Positions 52,715 through 61,781 of a stretch of 64,000 nucleotides of DNA are shown in pieces. The position numbers were made by a program, and so were the translations under genes. The stretch lies in contig NZ_CP132334.1 of assembly GCF_030758415.1 (NCBI RefSeq), forward strand, positions 3,174,001 through 3,238,000, written 5' to 3'. Position 1 is the first letter of the stretch. Every line of letters starts with the position of its first letter. This DNA comes from Parvularcula sp. IMCC14364 (GTDB lineage Bacteria > Pseudomonadota > Alphaproteobacteria > Caulobacterales > Parvularculaceae). The notes beneath the pieces are model-generated. The model did no database searches and was not told the origin of the DNA. It saw only the letters and a list, made by a program, of their open reading frames with translations.

Positions 52715-53461
52715 TCAGGTCTGCACCGGCGGATAGCCATAGATGTCAAAATCGTCTTTGTATGCCTTGATGAGCTTTGAGGTGGTTCTGCCGTTGTAAT
52801 AGCGGCGCAGTTTGTCATCTGCGTTCGTGGCATGGGGATTGAAGACTTGTGAGTGTTTGCCCAGTTGCGGGGTCGTGCGCTCAATCACCTGCTGCCAGTC
52901 AGCAGCAAAAGTCTCAAACCGCCCAATGAAATGGAAATCAAGTAATCCATGCAACAGCATCTGGTTTTGCGGGCGCCAGTGTTTATCCTGTTTGAGGGCA
53001 GGTGTCTCGAGCACAAAACTCAAAAACTCCTCATACGACATATCAATGGATGACCCCGGCATAACTCCGAGGGCGCGACTTATACTGCCGGCTAGTTTCT
53101 CGGGGCGTTGGATTTTGTCGATATAGGCGGACAATGTGCGCGTATAAGGGTTGCGAACAAAAGAAAACCGGAAAAAACGATCAGAGAAAAGGACTTCATG
53201 CAGAAGGTCCGTATCCAGCTGATACGGCTTGACTGTAGGCATATTGTAGAATGCCAGATGCGGATCCTCGATCCTGAGCGCGAAATCTTCAAGTTCGAGA
53301 TGCATCATCGCGAACTTGATCGAGCTGCAACCAACTTTCGGCGTCTCCAGATAGACAAACTCATGCTTCAGGGAGATATGACAGTTGAAATTGAACTCCC
53401 GCCACGACATATATGTCGAGATGCGTTGCTTGAGTTCTGGTAAATCGATTTTTTTAACCAT
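52715..53461 (-). CDS. Sulfotransferase family protein
   Basis: 248 residues. The PAPS-binding loop is VYLETPKVGCSSIKFAMM near residue 37 and the 3'-phosphate segment FSFVRNPYTRTLSAYIDKI near 99, as in carbohydrate sulfotransferases (Sulfotransfer_2). Together with the glycosyltransferases of the window it might decorate surface glycans. It lies beside tRNA-Gly, a frequent integration spot, and its surroundings are AT-richer than most of the window; I see no integrase. Confidence 0.85.
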   Translation of the reverse strand: MVKKIDLPELKQRISTYMSWREFNFNCHISLKHEFVYLETPKVGCSSIKFAMMHLELEDFALRIEDPHLAFYNMPTVKPYQLDTDLLHEVLFSDRFFRFSFVRNPYTRTLSAYIDKIQRPEKLAGSISRALGVMPGSSIDMSYEEFLSFVLETPALKQDKHWRPQNQMLLHGLLDFHFIGRFETFAADWQQVIERTTPQLGKHSQVFNPHATNADDKLRRYYNGRTTSKLIKAYKDDFDIYGYPPVQT

Positions 53462-53703
53462 TGATGTACACTGCTGCCCATCCCTTTATGGCTTGATTTT
53501 TGTGCATTTTCAGCAAGGGCTGCTCTGTGTTGAAAATCAGCCAAGCACATTTCAATAATTATTGGTGCCAGCTGGGTCAAGTCTATTTTCTATATGGTTT
53601 TCGCCCATAGATGCTTCTATGCCTGATTATGCTTGTGCGCTGACAGAGGTGCATATCAGACAAAAATATCAATCTGCGTAATTACCATAAAGGATATACT
53701 TCA

Positions 53704-53847
53704 ATGGTGGTGGGAGATGGTGAGCTGATGTTTGATATAAATCATGAAGGCCGTGGCTGGAGTAATGGCAAAATGAGCGGCCTCTGGGATGATGAGCATG
53801 CCGCGAGCGACCCAAGAAGTCGCTATCGCGGCAAGGAAGACCAGTAA
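53704..53847 (+). CDS. Possible 47-residue hydrophilic protein in a long intergenic stretch
   Basis: In the 412 bp between the sulfotransferase and cytochrome c genes, an ATG at 53704 follows AAAGGA at nine bases. The peptide (MVVGDGELMFDINHEGRG... to SRYRGKEDQ) is charged and Gly/Asp-rich, without a membrane helix or known motif. An internal Met at residue 9 is another possible start. The rest of the gap (53462-53703) is AT-rich and shows no gene. Confidence 0.4.
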   Translation: MVVGDGELMFDINHEGRGWSNGKMSGLWDDEHAASDPRSRYRGKEDQ

Positions 53848-53873
53848 GTTCTATACTCAAGTGGTTACTCTTC

Positions 53874-54476
53874 TCACTGATCTTCAGCTTCCAGCGTTGG
53901 GATGCGCGAGCCACGGGATTTGTATTCTTCCCAGTTGCCGGTGATCCAGTAGCGGTCATTTAGGAACCAGTCCTGCATTTCTGCTCCCACACTGTCTATT
54001 GTGAACAGGGCCTGCTCTTCGGGGCTTTCGGCAAACGCGGCCAGATCAGCGAAATCCTGGTCATCCAGTTCAATCGTGTAGCCGAGCTCGATGTTCTGTA
54101 ATTGAGTCATCGCCGCTGCGCCGCGCCACATGCGTGCGGTGAAAGTAAGCGGATTGATGCTTTCCGGCTGGCGACTGGCAGAAAGAGCGGGCGCTGCAGT
54201 GCCACCAACGCCGTTGACCTGATGGCAGATAACGCACCCTTTGACTGTGAAGAGGATCCGCCCACGCCGTGCGTTCACTTCCGGCACCTCTACAGTGATT
54301 GCTGAGGGTGGCTGGGCAAGTGCGGCGGTTGTGTCATCAACTTCAACAATCTCTTCCGGGATAACCGCGATCACTTCCTCTGCAACCGGGTCAACTTCTT
54401 CCGGTGCGTTGTTGCCACAGGCCGTGACCATGGCGGCCGTTAGAGCGAGGGCGGTGGATAAGCGGAAAGACATCAT
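53874..54476 (-). CDS. Monoheme c-type cytochrome lipoprotein
   Basis: 200 residues. Signal MMSFRLSTALALTAAM ends in lipobox VTAC, so the protein is lipid-anchored in the periplasm. An acidic Val/Glu/Pro-rich linker follows, then the heme site CVICH in ILFTVKGCVICHQVNGVGG. A Met downstream (FTARMWRG) may be the sixth ligand. It is likely an electron carrier of the respiratory chain; partner unknown. The neighbouring P450 gene is upstream on the same strand. Confidence 0.85.
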   Translation of the reverse strand: MMSFRLSTALALTAAMVTACGNNAPEEVDPVAEEVIAVIPEEIVEVDDTTAALAQPPSAITVEVPEVNARRGRILFTVKGCVICHQVNGVGGTAAPALSASRQPESINPLTFTARMWRGAAAMTQLQNIELGYTIELDDQDFADLAAFAESPEEQALFTIDSVGAEMQDWFLNDRYWITGNWEEYKSRGSRIPTLEAEDQ

Positions 54477-54537
54477 GGAAATTACTCTTGGTTGCTGAAA
54501 TTTCTATACATCGTGCTACCGCAATTACCAAGGCCTC

Positions 54538-55860
54538 TCAGCGCTCTGACAGATTGACCTCAAGGCGGCTGATCGCGTGCACAAAATTTGACGGCGCAAT
54601 TTCCATGTCGCCCGTGCAGGTGATCCCGGGAAAGCGCGCCAGAATTTGTGCAAAAGCAGCTTCCAGCTGCATGTTGGCAACGCGCTGACCAAGGCAGACA
54701 TGTGGCCCTAGGCCAAAGGCGATATGATCCCGGGCATTATTGCGCGTAATATCGAACTGATCCGGATTGGTAAAAACAGCCGGGTCGCGATTGGCCGCGG
54801 CGTAATACATCAGCACCTTCTCTCCCTCGGCGATTTTCTGACCATTGATTTCAGTATCTCTGGTTGCCGTGCGACGCATATAGATAACAGGAGACACCAT
54901 ACGAATAGATTCGTGCACGAACCCTGGCAGCAAGGACGGTGTTGTCACCAGCTTGTCTCTCTGATCCGGGAAAGCGTTGAGCAGGCGCATTGCCCCTGAG
55001 ATGGAGTTACGCGTTGTGTCATTCCCGGCAAAGACGATCAATAACCAGGAACCGTCCAGAAACTCGTCAGGTAAGGGTGCGCCATCAATTTCCGCATTCG
55101 CGATGGCGGAAAGAAGGTCATCGCGCGGGTCTGCCCGGCGCGCTTGAAGCATGGACTGTCCGTAATCGAACATCTCCTGTACGTTGGTCAGGAATTCAAA
55201 CATGAAGGCCGGGTCCATGTCGCCCACAGCATCGCGGGTAAGTGCATCCTGTGCCTGCTCGAGATAATGCATCCAGCGCACAAGTTTTGGCCTGTCCATT
55301 TCAGGGATGCCGAGAATTTCGCTCAGCGTAAAGAGGGGGAGTTCAGCTGAAAAATTCTCTACAAGGTCAAGGGTAGGGCCCTTCGCGGCCATGGCATCCA
55401 GTAAACTTGAAACCTGTGCGTCTACCTTGCGGCGCAGTTCAGCCACATAGTTGGCCGTGAAGAATGGCATGTGCTCACGGCGCAACTGCAGATGAACCGG
55501 TGCGTCCAGACAAATCATGTTGTCGAAGGAGGCCCGGTTCAGCAGGGGGTGCCGCGTCTCCTGGGGGCCATAATTCATGTTGATCCCGCCGCGCTGGGAG
55601 GAGAAGGTCTGCGTGTCGAGCTCAACCTTGCGAATATCTTCATATCGGGTCAGTGCCCAGAAACCTGAGAATTCATCCTCCGTGCACCAGCATACGGGGG
55701 CATTTTCACGCATGGCTGCATAGGCGGCATAAGGCTGCCCCTCGGTATAGACCATGTAGTCCGAAAGCTGCACAGGCGGCACATAATCATAGTGGCGCGC
55801 GAAGGCCGGGTCTTTTGGCGGCGTATCTTCCTGCGCTGTTGTGCTGACGAGATCAAGCAT
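54538..55860 (-). CDS. Cytochrome P450
   Basis: The frame opens with a TTG at 55941, but the first ATG is at 55860; 440 residues. I-helix AGNDTTRNSISGAM (acid-Thr pair), ExxR in VHESIRM and the heme-Cys loop AFGLGPHVCLGQRVA are all present. The AGNDTTRNSISG form resembles bacterial steroid- or terpene-oxidising groups such as CYP125/CYP142, but I cannot set the subfamily. With AlkB it widens the hydrocarbon-oxidising capacity. No ferredoxin gene is adjacent. Confidence 0.93.
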   Translation of the reverse strand: MLDLVSTTAQEDTPPKDPAFARHYDYVPPVQLSDYMVYTEGQPYAAYAAMRENAPVCWCTEDEFSGFWALTRYEDIRKVELDTQTFSSQRGGINMNYGPQETRHPLLNRASFDNMICLDAPVHLQLRREHMPFFTANYVAELRRKVDAQVSSLLDAMAAKGPTLDLVENFSAELPLFTLSEILGIPEMDRPKLVRWMHYLEQAQDALTRDAVGDMDPAFMFEFLTNVQEMFDYGQSMLQARRADPRDDLLSAIANAEIDGAPLPDEFLDGSWLLIVFAGNDTTRNSISGAMRLLNAFPDQRDKLVTTPSLLPGFVHESIRMVSPVIYMRRTATRDTEINGQKIAEGEKVLMYYAAANRDPAVFTNPDQFDITRNNARDHIAFGLGPHVCLGQRVANMQLEAAFAQILARFPGITCTGDMEIAPSNFVHAISRLEVNLSER

Positions 55861-55954
55861 GTGGCGGGCATCCTGTGGCTGAAGTCTCGAAGAATCTAGG
55901 CTGTATGGCAGGAAGGGAAAAGCCCGGGCAGCAGATTTCAATATGAAAAATGCT

Positions 55955-55984
55955 GCCCCGCTGGCGTGCCCTCACCAGCGGGGC
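55955..55984. repeat. Perfect 10-bp inverted repeat between the P450 and RluA genes
   Basis: GCCCCGCTGG (55955-55964) and CCAGCGGGGC (55975-55984) flank a 10-nt loop. No T-run follows on either strand, so it is not a standard terminator. It lies in the divergent region and could be an operator or a leader hairpin of the P450 mRNA. Confidence 0.5.
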
Positions 55985-56109
55985 TGACAGGACACAGTAG
56001 GGGGAGAGTTACTGTGCATCCACCTGCCGCGTTTACTTTATAGCACTTTTGTGACCATGAACAGTCGTGCAAAATGACTAATATGCCTTTCGGGCGAGGC
56101 TTTTTATCC

Positions 56110-56781
56110 ATGCAGAGAGCGACAGCGCCGAGCTTTACATATGTGCCACCCCACCCGCCCTGGTTCAGTGTCCTTCATGCTGACAGCCATGTACTGGTGC
56201 TGGACAAGCCTTCAGGTTTGTTGAGTGTGCCGGGCAAGGCTCCCGAGCACAAAGATTGTCTGGAGACCCGTGTCCAAGCTTGGTTCCCGGAGGCGCGAAC
56301 GGTGCATCGGCTGGATATGGACACATCCGGCGTTTGCGTGATGGGCCTGACGGCCGATGCCCATCGGAATCTTTCCATGCAGTTCCAGCGACGAAAGACG
56401 GCAAAGACCTATCTCGCGCGAGTGCAAGGCAGATTACCCGCGCCGGAAGGTGAGATAGACCTGCCCCTCCTCTGTGACTGGCCCAACAGGCCGCGTCAGA
56501 TGGTTGACCATGCAAATGGCCGCGCAGCACTGACGCGCTGGCAGGTGCTGGCAGAAGAAGCGGAGACAAGCCGGGTGCTGCTCTTCCCGGTGACAGGCCG
56601 CTCGCATCAGTTGCGTGTGCACATGCAGTCGCAAGGTTGCCCGATCCTGGGAGACCGGTTCTATGCGCCGCCATCTGTCGAGAAGGCAGCATCAAGATTG
56701 CAGCTACACGCCCATCAACTGACTTTTCACCACCCGGCGGATGGGGGGCGTGTCACATTTACCTCACCCGTGCCGTTTTAG
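56110..56781 (+). CDS. RluA-family pseudouridine synthase
   Basis: From the ATG at 56110 there are 223 residues; ATGs at 56074 and 56083 are alternatives. VLVLDKPSGLLSVPGK, the catalytic Asp in RTVHRLDMDTSGVCVM, and FPVTGRSHQLRVHM match RluA, which modifies U746 of 23S rRNA and U32 of some tRNAs. The protein is short like E. coli RluA and lacks the S4 domain of RluC/D. Confidence 0.9.
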   Translation: MQRATAPSFTYVPPHPPWFSVLHADSHVLVLDKPSGLLSVPGKAPEHKDCLETRVQAWFPEARTVHRLDMDTSGVCVMGLTADAHRNLSMQFQRRKTAKTYLARVQGRLPAPEGEIDLPLLCDWPNRPRQMVDHANGRAALTRWQVLAEEAETSRVLLFPVTGRSHQLRVHMQSQGCPILGDRFYAPPSVEKAASRLQLHAHQLTFHHPADGGRVTFTSPVPF

Positions 56782-56790
56782 GCAGGGTGG

Positions 56791-57762
56791 TCAGGCCAGA
56801 GTTCTTGAGCAGGTGCTGGCGGAGGCTGCTTCTTTCAAAACGTCCAGATAGGAGCGTTTTTGTGGAATGCGCGCGCTATGGCCTTTTTCTACCAGCAGGC
56901 GGTGCGCTGCAGGCAGGCGATAGCAGGGCAGATGCATGAACGCATGATGTTCTGAATGATAATTCACCCAGTAGGGCGCGATGAAAAACCGTTCCCACCA
57001 GCTTGCATGGGTGGTGCGGGCGTGGGCCAGTGGGTCTTCGCTGTCAGGCACGCAGGCATGTTCGGCAATGTTGCGAATACGGGTGATGAGCTGCAGCCAG
57101 GTTGCCATGGCGACAAGCCATATTGCCGGGTAGATCCACCAGACACCGGCGAGGGCTAAAACGCCAAAGATCACAAGATTGACAATGGCATGATCGCGGA
57201 AGGCGCGCTTGGAGGAGAGGACTTCGGCCTGCTTCGCTGCTGCGCCCTTGTCATTGCCTGACGCTGTTTTCAGCGCCTTGAAGCCGCCAAGGCGCTGACG
57301 AAGGAATGTCTGCCCAGTCAGGTCGCGGATGATTTTGCGCTTCAAGCTGTCACGGGAGGCAGGGAACGGTGCTGCCAGCACCAGATCCGGGTCTTCAGGC
57401 TGCTGCACATATTGATGATGTTTGAGATGATAGGCGCGGTATTGCGCGAGGCTGGCGCCGATAGGGGCTGCGCCCAGCCAGTGGCCGAGAAAGTCGTTAA
57501 TCTTTCGGTTGGGATGCAGGGCGCCGTGGGCAGCTTCATGCATGAGGATGGAAACACCCAGCTGCCGGCTGCCAGTGATCATCACCGACAGCAAGAAGGT
57601 CAGCGGATTGGGAAACAGAGCGAAGAGCGCGAAGGCTGCAATGATCCAGCCCCAGGCATGTGCGACAAGAACAAGTCCGCGCCAGTTATCACGGCGCGAT
57701 AGCTTAGCCCACTCGGCGTCGGTAAAAACATCCTTCGGTCGTATGCGATTTGCTGCTGCCAT
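56791..57762 (-). CDS. Membrane fatty acid desaturase
   Basis: 323 residues after AAGGAAAATA. Three His boxes: HEAAHGALH, HLKHHQYVQ and YHSEHHAFMHLPCYRLP, with about four helices. It introduces a double bond into an acyl chain of lipids or acyl-CoA. It ends 10 bp from the convergent RluA stop. Position of the double bond cannot be told; a carotenoid-type hydroxylase/ketolase is less likely. Confidence 0.9.
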   Translation of the reverse strand: MAAANRIRPKDVFTDAEWAKLSRRDNWRGLVLVAHAWGWIIAAFALFALFPNPLTFLLSVMITGSRQLGVSILMHEAAHGALHPNRKINDFLGHWLGAAPIGASLAQYRAYHLKHHQYVQQPEDPDLVLAAPFPASRDSLKRKIIRDLTGQTFLRQRLGGFKALKTASGNDKGAAAKQAEVLSSKRAFRDHAIVNLVIFGVLALAGVWWIYPAIWLVAMATWLQLITRIRNIAEHACVPDSEDPLAHARTTHASWWERFFIAPYWVNYHSEHHAFMHLPCYRLPAAHRLLVEKGHSARIPQKRSYLDVLKEAASASTCSRTLA

Positions 57763-57845
57763 TATTTTCCTTGCAGGTAATCATACCACATCTGAACTTT
57801 TCAGCGCCAGCATGATGTGCAGTCAGGCAAAATGCATATGTTGGC

Positions 57846-58319
57846 TCAGGATGGTCCGATCGCTCTGTAAATCTCGGTGCGGACTTCCTCTTCCGGCTTG
57901 GTTGTCGGGTCATCAACATAGATTTCCCAGACAGGCATGGCGCCGGGAATGCCGTTTTCTTCCATATGATTCCACAAGGCCTGATGGCTCTGGTTCATCG
58001 TGGCATAGGAGCCAATATGGGTGGTTGTCATCACTTCACCGGCGGGCATGGTAGCGGCCTTGATGTTTCCCTCAGCACGGGCTGCATCTTCCTCGCTCAC
58101 GAAGAGGGCCGTGCGGAAAGTCATTTTGTCACCCGCTGGCATGTCCATATAAATGGCCATCGGCATGGCAAGTCGCGCCATATTATTTTCTTCCGTAAAC
58201 ATATAAACTTCCCCGAAACCGGAGCCCATGGCTTCCGCAATCTCGTTGCCCGCATAGGATGCCTCACGTTCCACATAAACATAATGCTGCTCCGGCAGGG
58301 TTTTGCGTTCAAATGTCAT
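57846..58319 (-). CDS. GyrI-like small-molecule binding protein
   Basis: 157 residues after AAGGAGG. HYVYVEREASYAGNEIAEAMGSGFGEVYMF and PAGEVMTTTHIGSYATMNQSHQALWNHME fit the GyrI/AraC effector-binding fold (SHS2 type), with no DNA-binding domain. Such free-standing domains bind hydrophobic compounds or hydrolyse some esters. Function here unknown. Confidence 0.82.
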   Translation of the reverse strand: MTFERKTLPEQHYVYVEREASYAGNEIAEAMGSGFGEVYMFTEENNMARLAMPMAIYMDMPAGDKMTFRTALFVSEEDAARAEGNIKAATMPAGEVMTTTHIGSYATMNQSHQALWNHMEENGIPGAMPVWEIYVDDPTTKPEEEVRTEIYRAIGPS

Positions 58320-58393
58320 GTTTTCCTCCTTATTGTTGCGTCAATACTGCCACATAAACGGACAAAAGACAGGGGCAATAATTTATCCCGGCC

Positions 58394-59731
58394 TCAGGCG
58401 TTTTCGCGCAGAATCTCACCGGCAAGATACAGCGAGCCGCAGATTAACAACCGTGGCGCTCCTTCCCCGGAGCGAAAAGCGATATCCAGGGCAGCGGCCA
58501 TGGCCTGTGAGACAGAGGCCGCAGCTGTTGCGGGCAGCCCTGCTTTTTGCGCTTTGGCGGCGAGCAAGTCAGCGTCTGTTGCGGCAGCGTGTTCCGCCTG
58601 CACCGTAAAGACGGTAGAGACAAGGTCGGTAAAGCAGGTGAAGTACCCTTCGGCATCTTTATTGTTCTGCATACCGCATATCATGATAAGCGGGCGTGGC
58701 TGGCGCTCTTCAAGATCGGCCATGGCTCTTGCAAGTGCCCGGCCCGCATGGGGGTTGTGGCCGCCATCAAGCCAGATTTCAACATCCTCGTGGGCGCGCT
58801 CATAAGCAGCATCAACCAGCGGGCCATTGGTCAGGCGTTGCAGCCTTGCGGGCCAGAAAACATTTTCCAGGCCTTCGGAAATTTTTTCGTCATCAGGTGC
58901 AAGGCCCGCAGCCCTCAGAGCTGCAATGGCAAGGCCTGCATTTTCTATCTGGTGGTTGCCATATAGTCTTGGCAGGGATAAATCGGACAAGCTATTCTCG
59001 TCCTGAAAGATAAAGCGTCCCTGTTCCACAAAGGCGTGCCATTCCTCGCTGGCGCTATGGGTCTCTGCACCCAGCAACAGGGCACGATTCAAAATGGCGT
59101 CATGCGCTTCATTGCGCTGTGGCCCGATAATCACCGGGCGCCCTTTCTTGATGATGCCTGCCTTTTCTTCGGCGATGCCCGCCAGGGTGTCGCCCAGATA
59201 TTCCTGATGATCATAACCGATAGGCGTGATCACGCTGGCCAGTGGTTCTTCAATCACATTGGTCGCATCCAGTCGCCCGCCAAGGCCGACTTCCAGCAGC
59301 AATACATCCGCGCGCGTTTCGGCAAAGGCGAGAAAGGCCGCACAGGTCACGGCTTCAAAATATGTCAGTTCCAGATCACCCGCCGCCGCCTCACACTTGC
59401 CGAGGACCCGGGCAAGTTCGCTGTCGCTGATCTCTTCCCCGGCGAGCACAATGCGCTCATTGAAGCGTACAAGATCCGGAGAGGTGTAGACATGGACTTT
59501 CAATCCGGCGGCGGTGAGAATTGCCCGCATGAAGGCGATGGTCGAGCCTTTGCCGTTGGTGCCGGCAACATGCAGGGTCGGCGGCAGGCGTAAATGGGGG
59601 TTGCCCAGTCGCTCCAGCGCTTTCAGGATTCGGGTGAGGCCAAGATCAATCTTGCGCGGGCGTGTTTCTGCAAGGCGCGCCAGCAGGACGCGGACATCAG
59701 CCGCCGCTACATCACCCGGATCTGCGGCCAT
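58394..59731 (-). CDS. folC: Folylpolyglutamate synthase / dihydrofolate synthase
   Basis: 445 residues. P-loop HVAGTNGKGSTIAFM near residue 50, ITPIGYDHQEYLGDTLAGIAEEKAGIIKKG and the C-terminal WLDGGHNPHAGRALA region. It adds glutamate to dihydropteroate and folates. It starts three bases after the accD stop; trpA-accD-folC is a common alphaproteobacterial run. The nearby AbgT transporter handles a folate breakdown product, an intriguing link. Confidence 0.95.
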   Translation of the reverse strand: MAADPGDVAAADVRVLLARLAETRPRKIDLGLTRILKALERLGNPHLRLPPTLHVAGTNGKGSTIAFMRAILTAAGLKVHVYTSPDLVRFNERIVLAGEEISDSELARVLGKCEAAAGDLELTYFEAVTCAAFLAFAETRADVLLLEVGLGGRLDATNVIEEPLASVITPIGYDHQEYLGDTLAGIAEEKAGIIKKGRPVIIGPQRNEAHDAILNRALLLGAETHSASEEWHAFVEQGRFIFQDENSLSDLSLPRLYGNHQIENAGLAIAALRAAGLAPDDEKISEGLENVFWPARLQRLTNGPLVDAAYERAHEDVEIWLDGGHNPHAGRALARAMADLEERQPRPLIMICGMQNNKDAEGYFTCFTDLVSTVFTVQAEHAAATDADLLAAKAQKAGLPATAAASVSQAMAAALDIAFRSGEGAPRLLICGSLYLAGEILRENA

Positions 59732-59734
59732 GAA

Positions 59735-60715
59735 TTATTCCGCGGCTTTGTCGAGTGCGTCTTTGTCGCTCACCTCGGCGCCAGTTTCAGCAGCCTCCCC
59801 GTCGGGTGCGGTCATCACCGGCAGGGGCGTAACATTATCCGGCATTTCGGCAGCTTTCACGCCATGGCGCATGAACACGCGCAACAGGCCAGAGAGTGTT
59901 TTCTTCATCTCTGCGCGCGGCACGACCATATCGACCATGCCCTTTTCGTTGAGATACTCGGCGCGCTGGAAGCCTTCCGGAAGTTTCTCGCGAATGGTCT
60001 GTTCAATGACGCGCGGCCCGGCGAAACCGATCAGCGCCCCTGGCTCTGCCAGATGTACGTCGCCCAGCATGGCGTAAGAGGCGGTGACCCCGCCCGTAGT
60101 CGGGTGCGTGAGCACGACGATATATGGCAGGCCTGCTTCCTTCACCATCTGCACTGCGATGGTTGTGCGCGGCATCTGCATCAGGGAGAGAATGCCTTCC
60201 TGCATCCGCGCTCCGCCGGACGCAGTGAAGATAACCAGTGGTGCTTTACGAAATACGGCTTCCTGTGCTGCTTTCAGAATCCCGTCGCCCAGTCCCATGC
60301 CCATGGAGCCACCCATAAACGCAAAATTCTGGACAGCAATAACGGTATCAACGCCGTCAATCTTGCCCGCGCCGATGGTCAGCGCATCTTTCTCGCCGGT
60401 TTTGCGACGATATTCCTTGAGCCGGTCCGTATATTTCTTTTCATCACGGAACTTCAGCGGGTCAGCGACCACGTCGGGCAGCTCAATCTTGTCCCAGTTG
60501 CCGTCATCAAACAGGCCGCAGAGGCGCTGTGTGGCATTGATCGCCATGTGATGATTACAGGCCGGGCAGACATGCTGGGCCGCTTCGAGATCTTTATGGA
60601 AGACCATCTCGCCGCAGGACGCGCATTTGGTCCACAGCTTGTTGTCATTGCCATCATCGAGCTGGCGCAGCATCTTCTTGATCCCCGGCGGTGTGATATT
60701 CGACAGCCAGTTCAT
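59735..60715 (-). CDS. accD: Acetyl-CoA carboxylase carboxyltransferase subunit beta
   Basis: 326 residues after AAAGGAG. The N-terminal zinc ribbon [23 protein letters not shown], then the crotonase-like core with [34 protein letters not shown] and [17 protein letters not shown]. It transfers the carboxyl group from biotin to acetyl-CoA in fatty acid synthesis, with AccA. An acidic tail follows residue 290. Confidence 0.97.
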   Translation of the reverse strand: MNWLSNITPPGIKKMLRQLDDGNDNKLWTKCASCGEMVFHKDLEAAQHVCPACNHHMAINATQRLCGLFDDGNWDKIELPDVVADPLKFRDEKKYTDRLKEYRRKTGEKDALTIGAGKIDGVDTVIAVQNFAFMGGSMGMGLGDGILKAAQEAVFRKAPLVIFTASGGARMQEGILSLMQMPRTTIAVQMVKEAGLPYIVVLTHPTTGGVTASYAMLGDVHLAEPGALIGFAGPRVIEQTIREKLPEGFQRAEYLNEKGMVDMVVPRAEMKKTLSGLLRVFMRHGVKAAEMPDNVTPLPVMTAPDGEAAETGAEVSDKDALDKAAE

Positions 60716-60790
60716 AGCAGAAGCTCCTTTATATCCTCTTAGTGGTGGCAGCAGGCGGAAAAGTCATGTCTCGCGCCGCCAAAATTCTGT

Positions 60791-61615
60791 TCAATCTCTT
60801 GCAGTATGCACAGCCTGCGCCAGAAGGCGGGCCTTTTCCCTGACAGTTGAAACGACATTATCAGGGTTTTCCGGGCTATTATCCAGTGTTTTTGCTAATG
60901 CTTCGATAAGTGCTGACCCGACAACGACGGCATCTGCTGTGCGGGCAACATCCCGCGCTTTCTCAGGGGTTTTGACGCCAAATCCCACAGCCACGGGCAG
61001 GCCAGACGCAGTTTTCAGTCTGTTGACCGCCTCGGAGACGCTGGACGAGCCGCCGCTGGCCCCGCCGGTGATGCCCGCCACGGACACATAATAGACAAAA
61101 CCTGACGTATTTTTAATCACATGTGGCAGGCGGGCGTCATCCGTGGTGGGGGTCGCTAGGCGGATGAAATCGATACCCGCCGCCTGAGCAGGCAGGCACA
61201 ATTCTTCGTCTTCTTCCGGTGGCAGGTCGACGATTATCAGGCCATCTACGCCGGCTTGTGTCGCTGCCGTAAGAAATGGCGCTACGCCCATCGCGTAGAC
61301 CGGATTATAATAGCCCATCAGGATGATCGGTGTGTCCTGATCTTCTTCCCGGAAGGCAACAACCATATCGAGCGTGCGTTGCAGCGTTTGGCCCGCAGCC
61401 AGTGCCCGCTGTCCGGCGACCTGAATGGTAGCGCCATCGGCCATCGGGTCAGTGAAACAGACGCCCAGTTCAATCAGGTCTGCCCCGGCTCCGGGTAATT
61501 CTTTCAGCAGCTTGAGAGATGTCTGATAGTCCGGGTCCCCCGCCATCAGGAAGGGAATGAAAGCAGCACGGTTCTCGGCTTTCAGCTGTGCAAAACGGGT
61601 GGCGATACGACTCAT
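60791..61615 (-). CDS. trpA: Tryptophan synthase alpha subunit
   Basis: 274 residues. It cleaves indole-3-glycerol phosphate to indole, passed to TrpB. The catalytic Glu is in [16 protein letters not shown] and the catalytic Asp in the same segment (Asp of MADG). In this loop the usual Pro (E. coli Pro53) is Cys, and the Pro after ADG is Ala. [10 protein letters not shown] and phosphate-binding [18 protein letters not shown] are normal. An AbgT gene separates it from trpB. Confidence 0.95.
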   Translation of the reverse strand: MSRIATRFAQLKAENRAAFIPFLMAGDPDYQTSLKLLKELPGAGADLIELGVCFTDPMADGATIQVAGQRALAAGQTLQRTLDMVVAFREEDQDTPIILMGYYNPVYAMGVAPFLTAATQAGVDGLIIVDLPPEEDEELCLPAQAAGIDFIRLATPTTDDARLPHVIKNTSGFVYYVSVAGITGGASGGSSSVSEAVNRLKTASGLPVAVGFGVKTPEKARDVARTADAVVVGSALIEALAKTLDNSPENPDNVVSTVREKARLLAQAVHTARD

Positions 61616-61781
61616 CGGGCGGTGATAGGCGAGCAGACAGTCAAGCGCAATGGCCGCGTGCGTGGAGGGCGTGAGATGAAAAATCTCGAAAAAAACTTAT
61701 GGGCCCCCCTTTGCCATGACCTATTATCCGTCGCAGACCTTTTCCAGAGAGGGTAAGGCAGATCAGCATCTGTGCGTAATC

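Noticed and set aside
59594-60742. Long open frame (382 codons) on the plus strand opposite accD and the folC start
   Set aside because: It is the antisense shadow of accD, has a His/Cys-rich composition without any domain, and no ribosome site.
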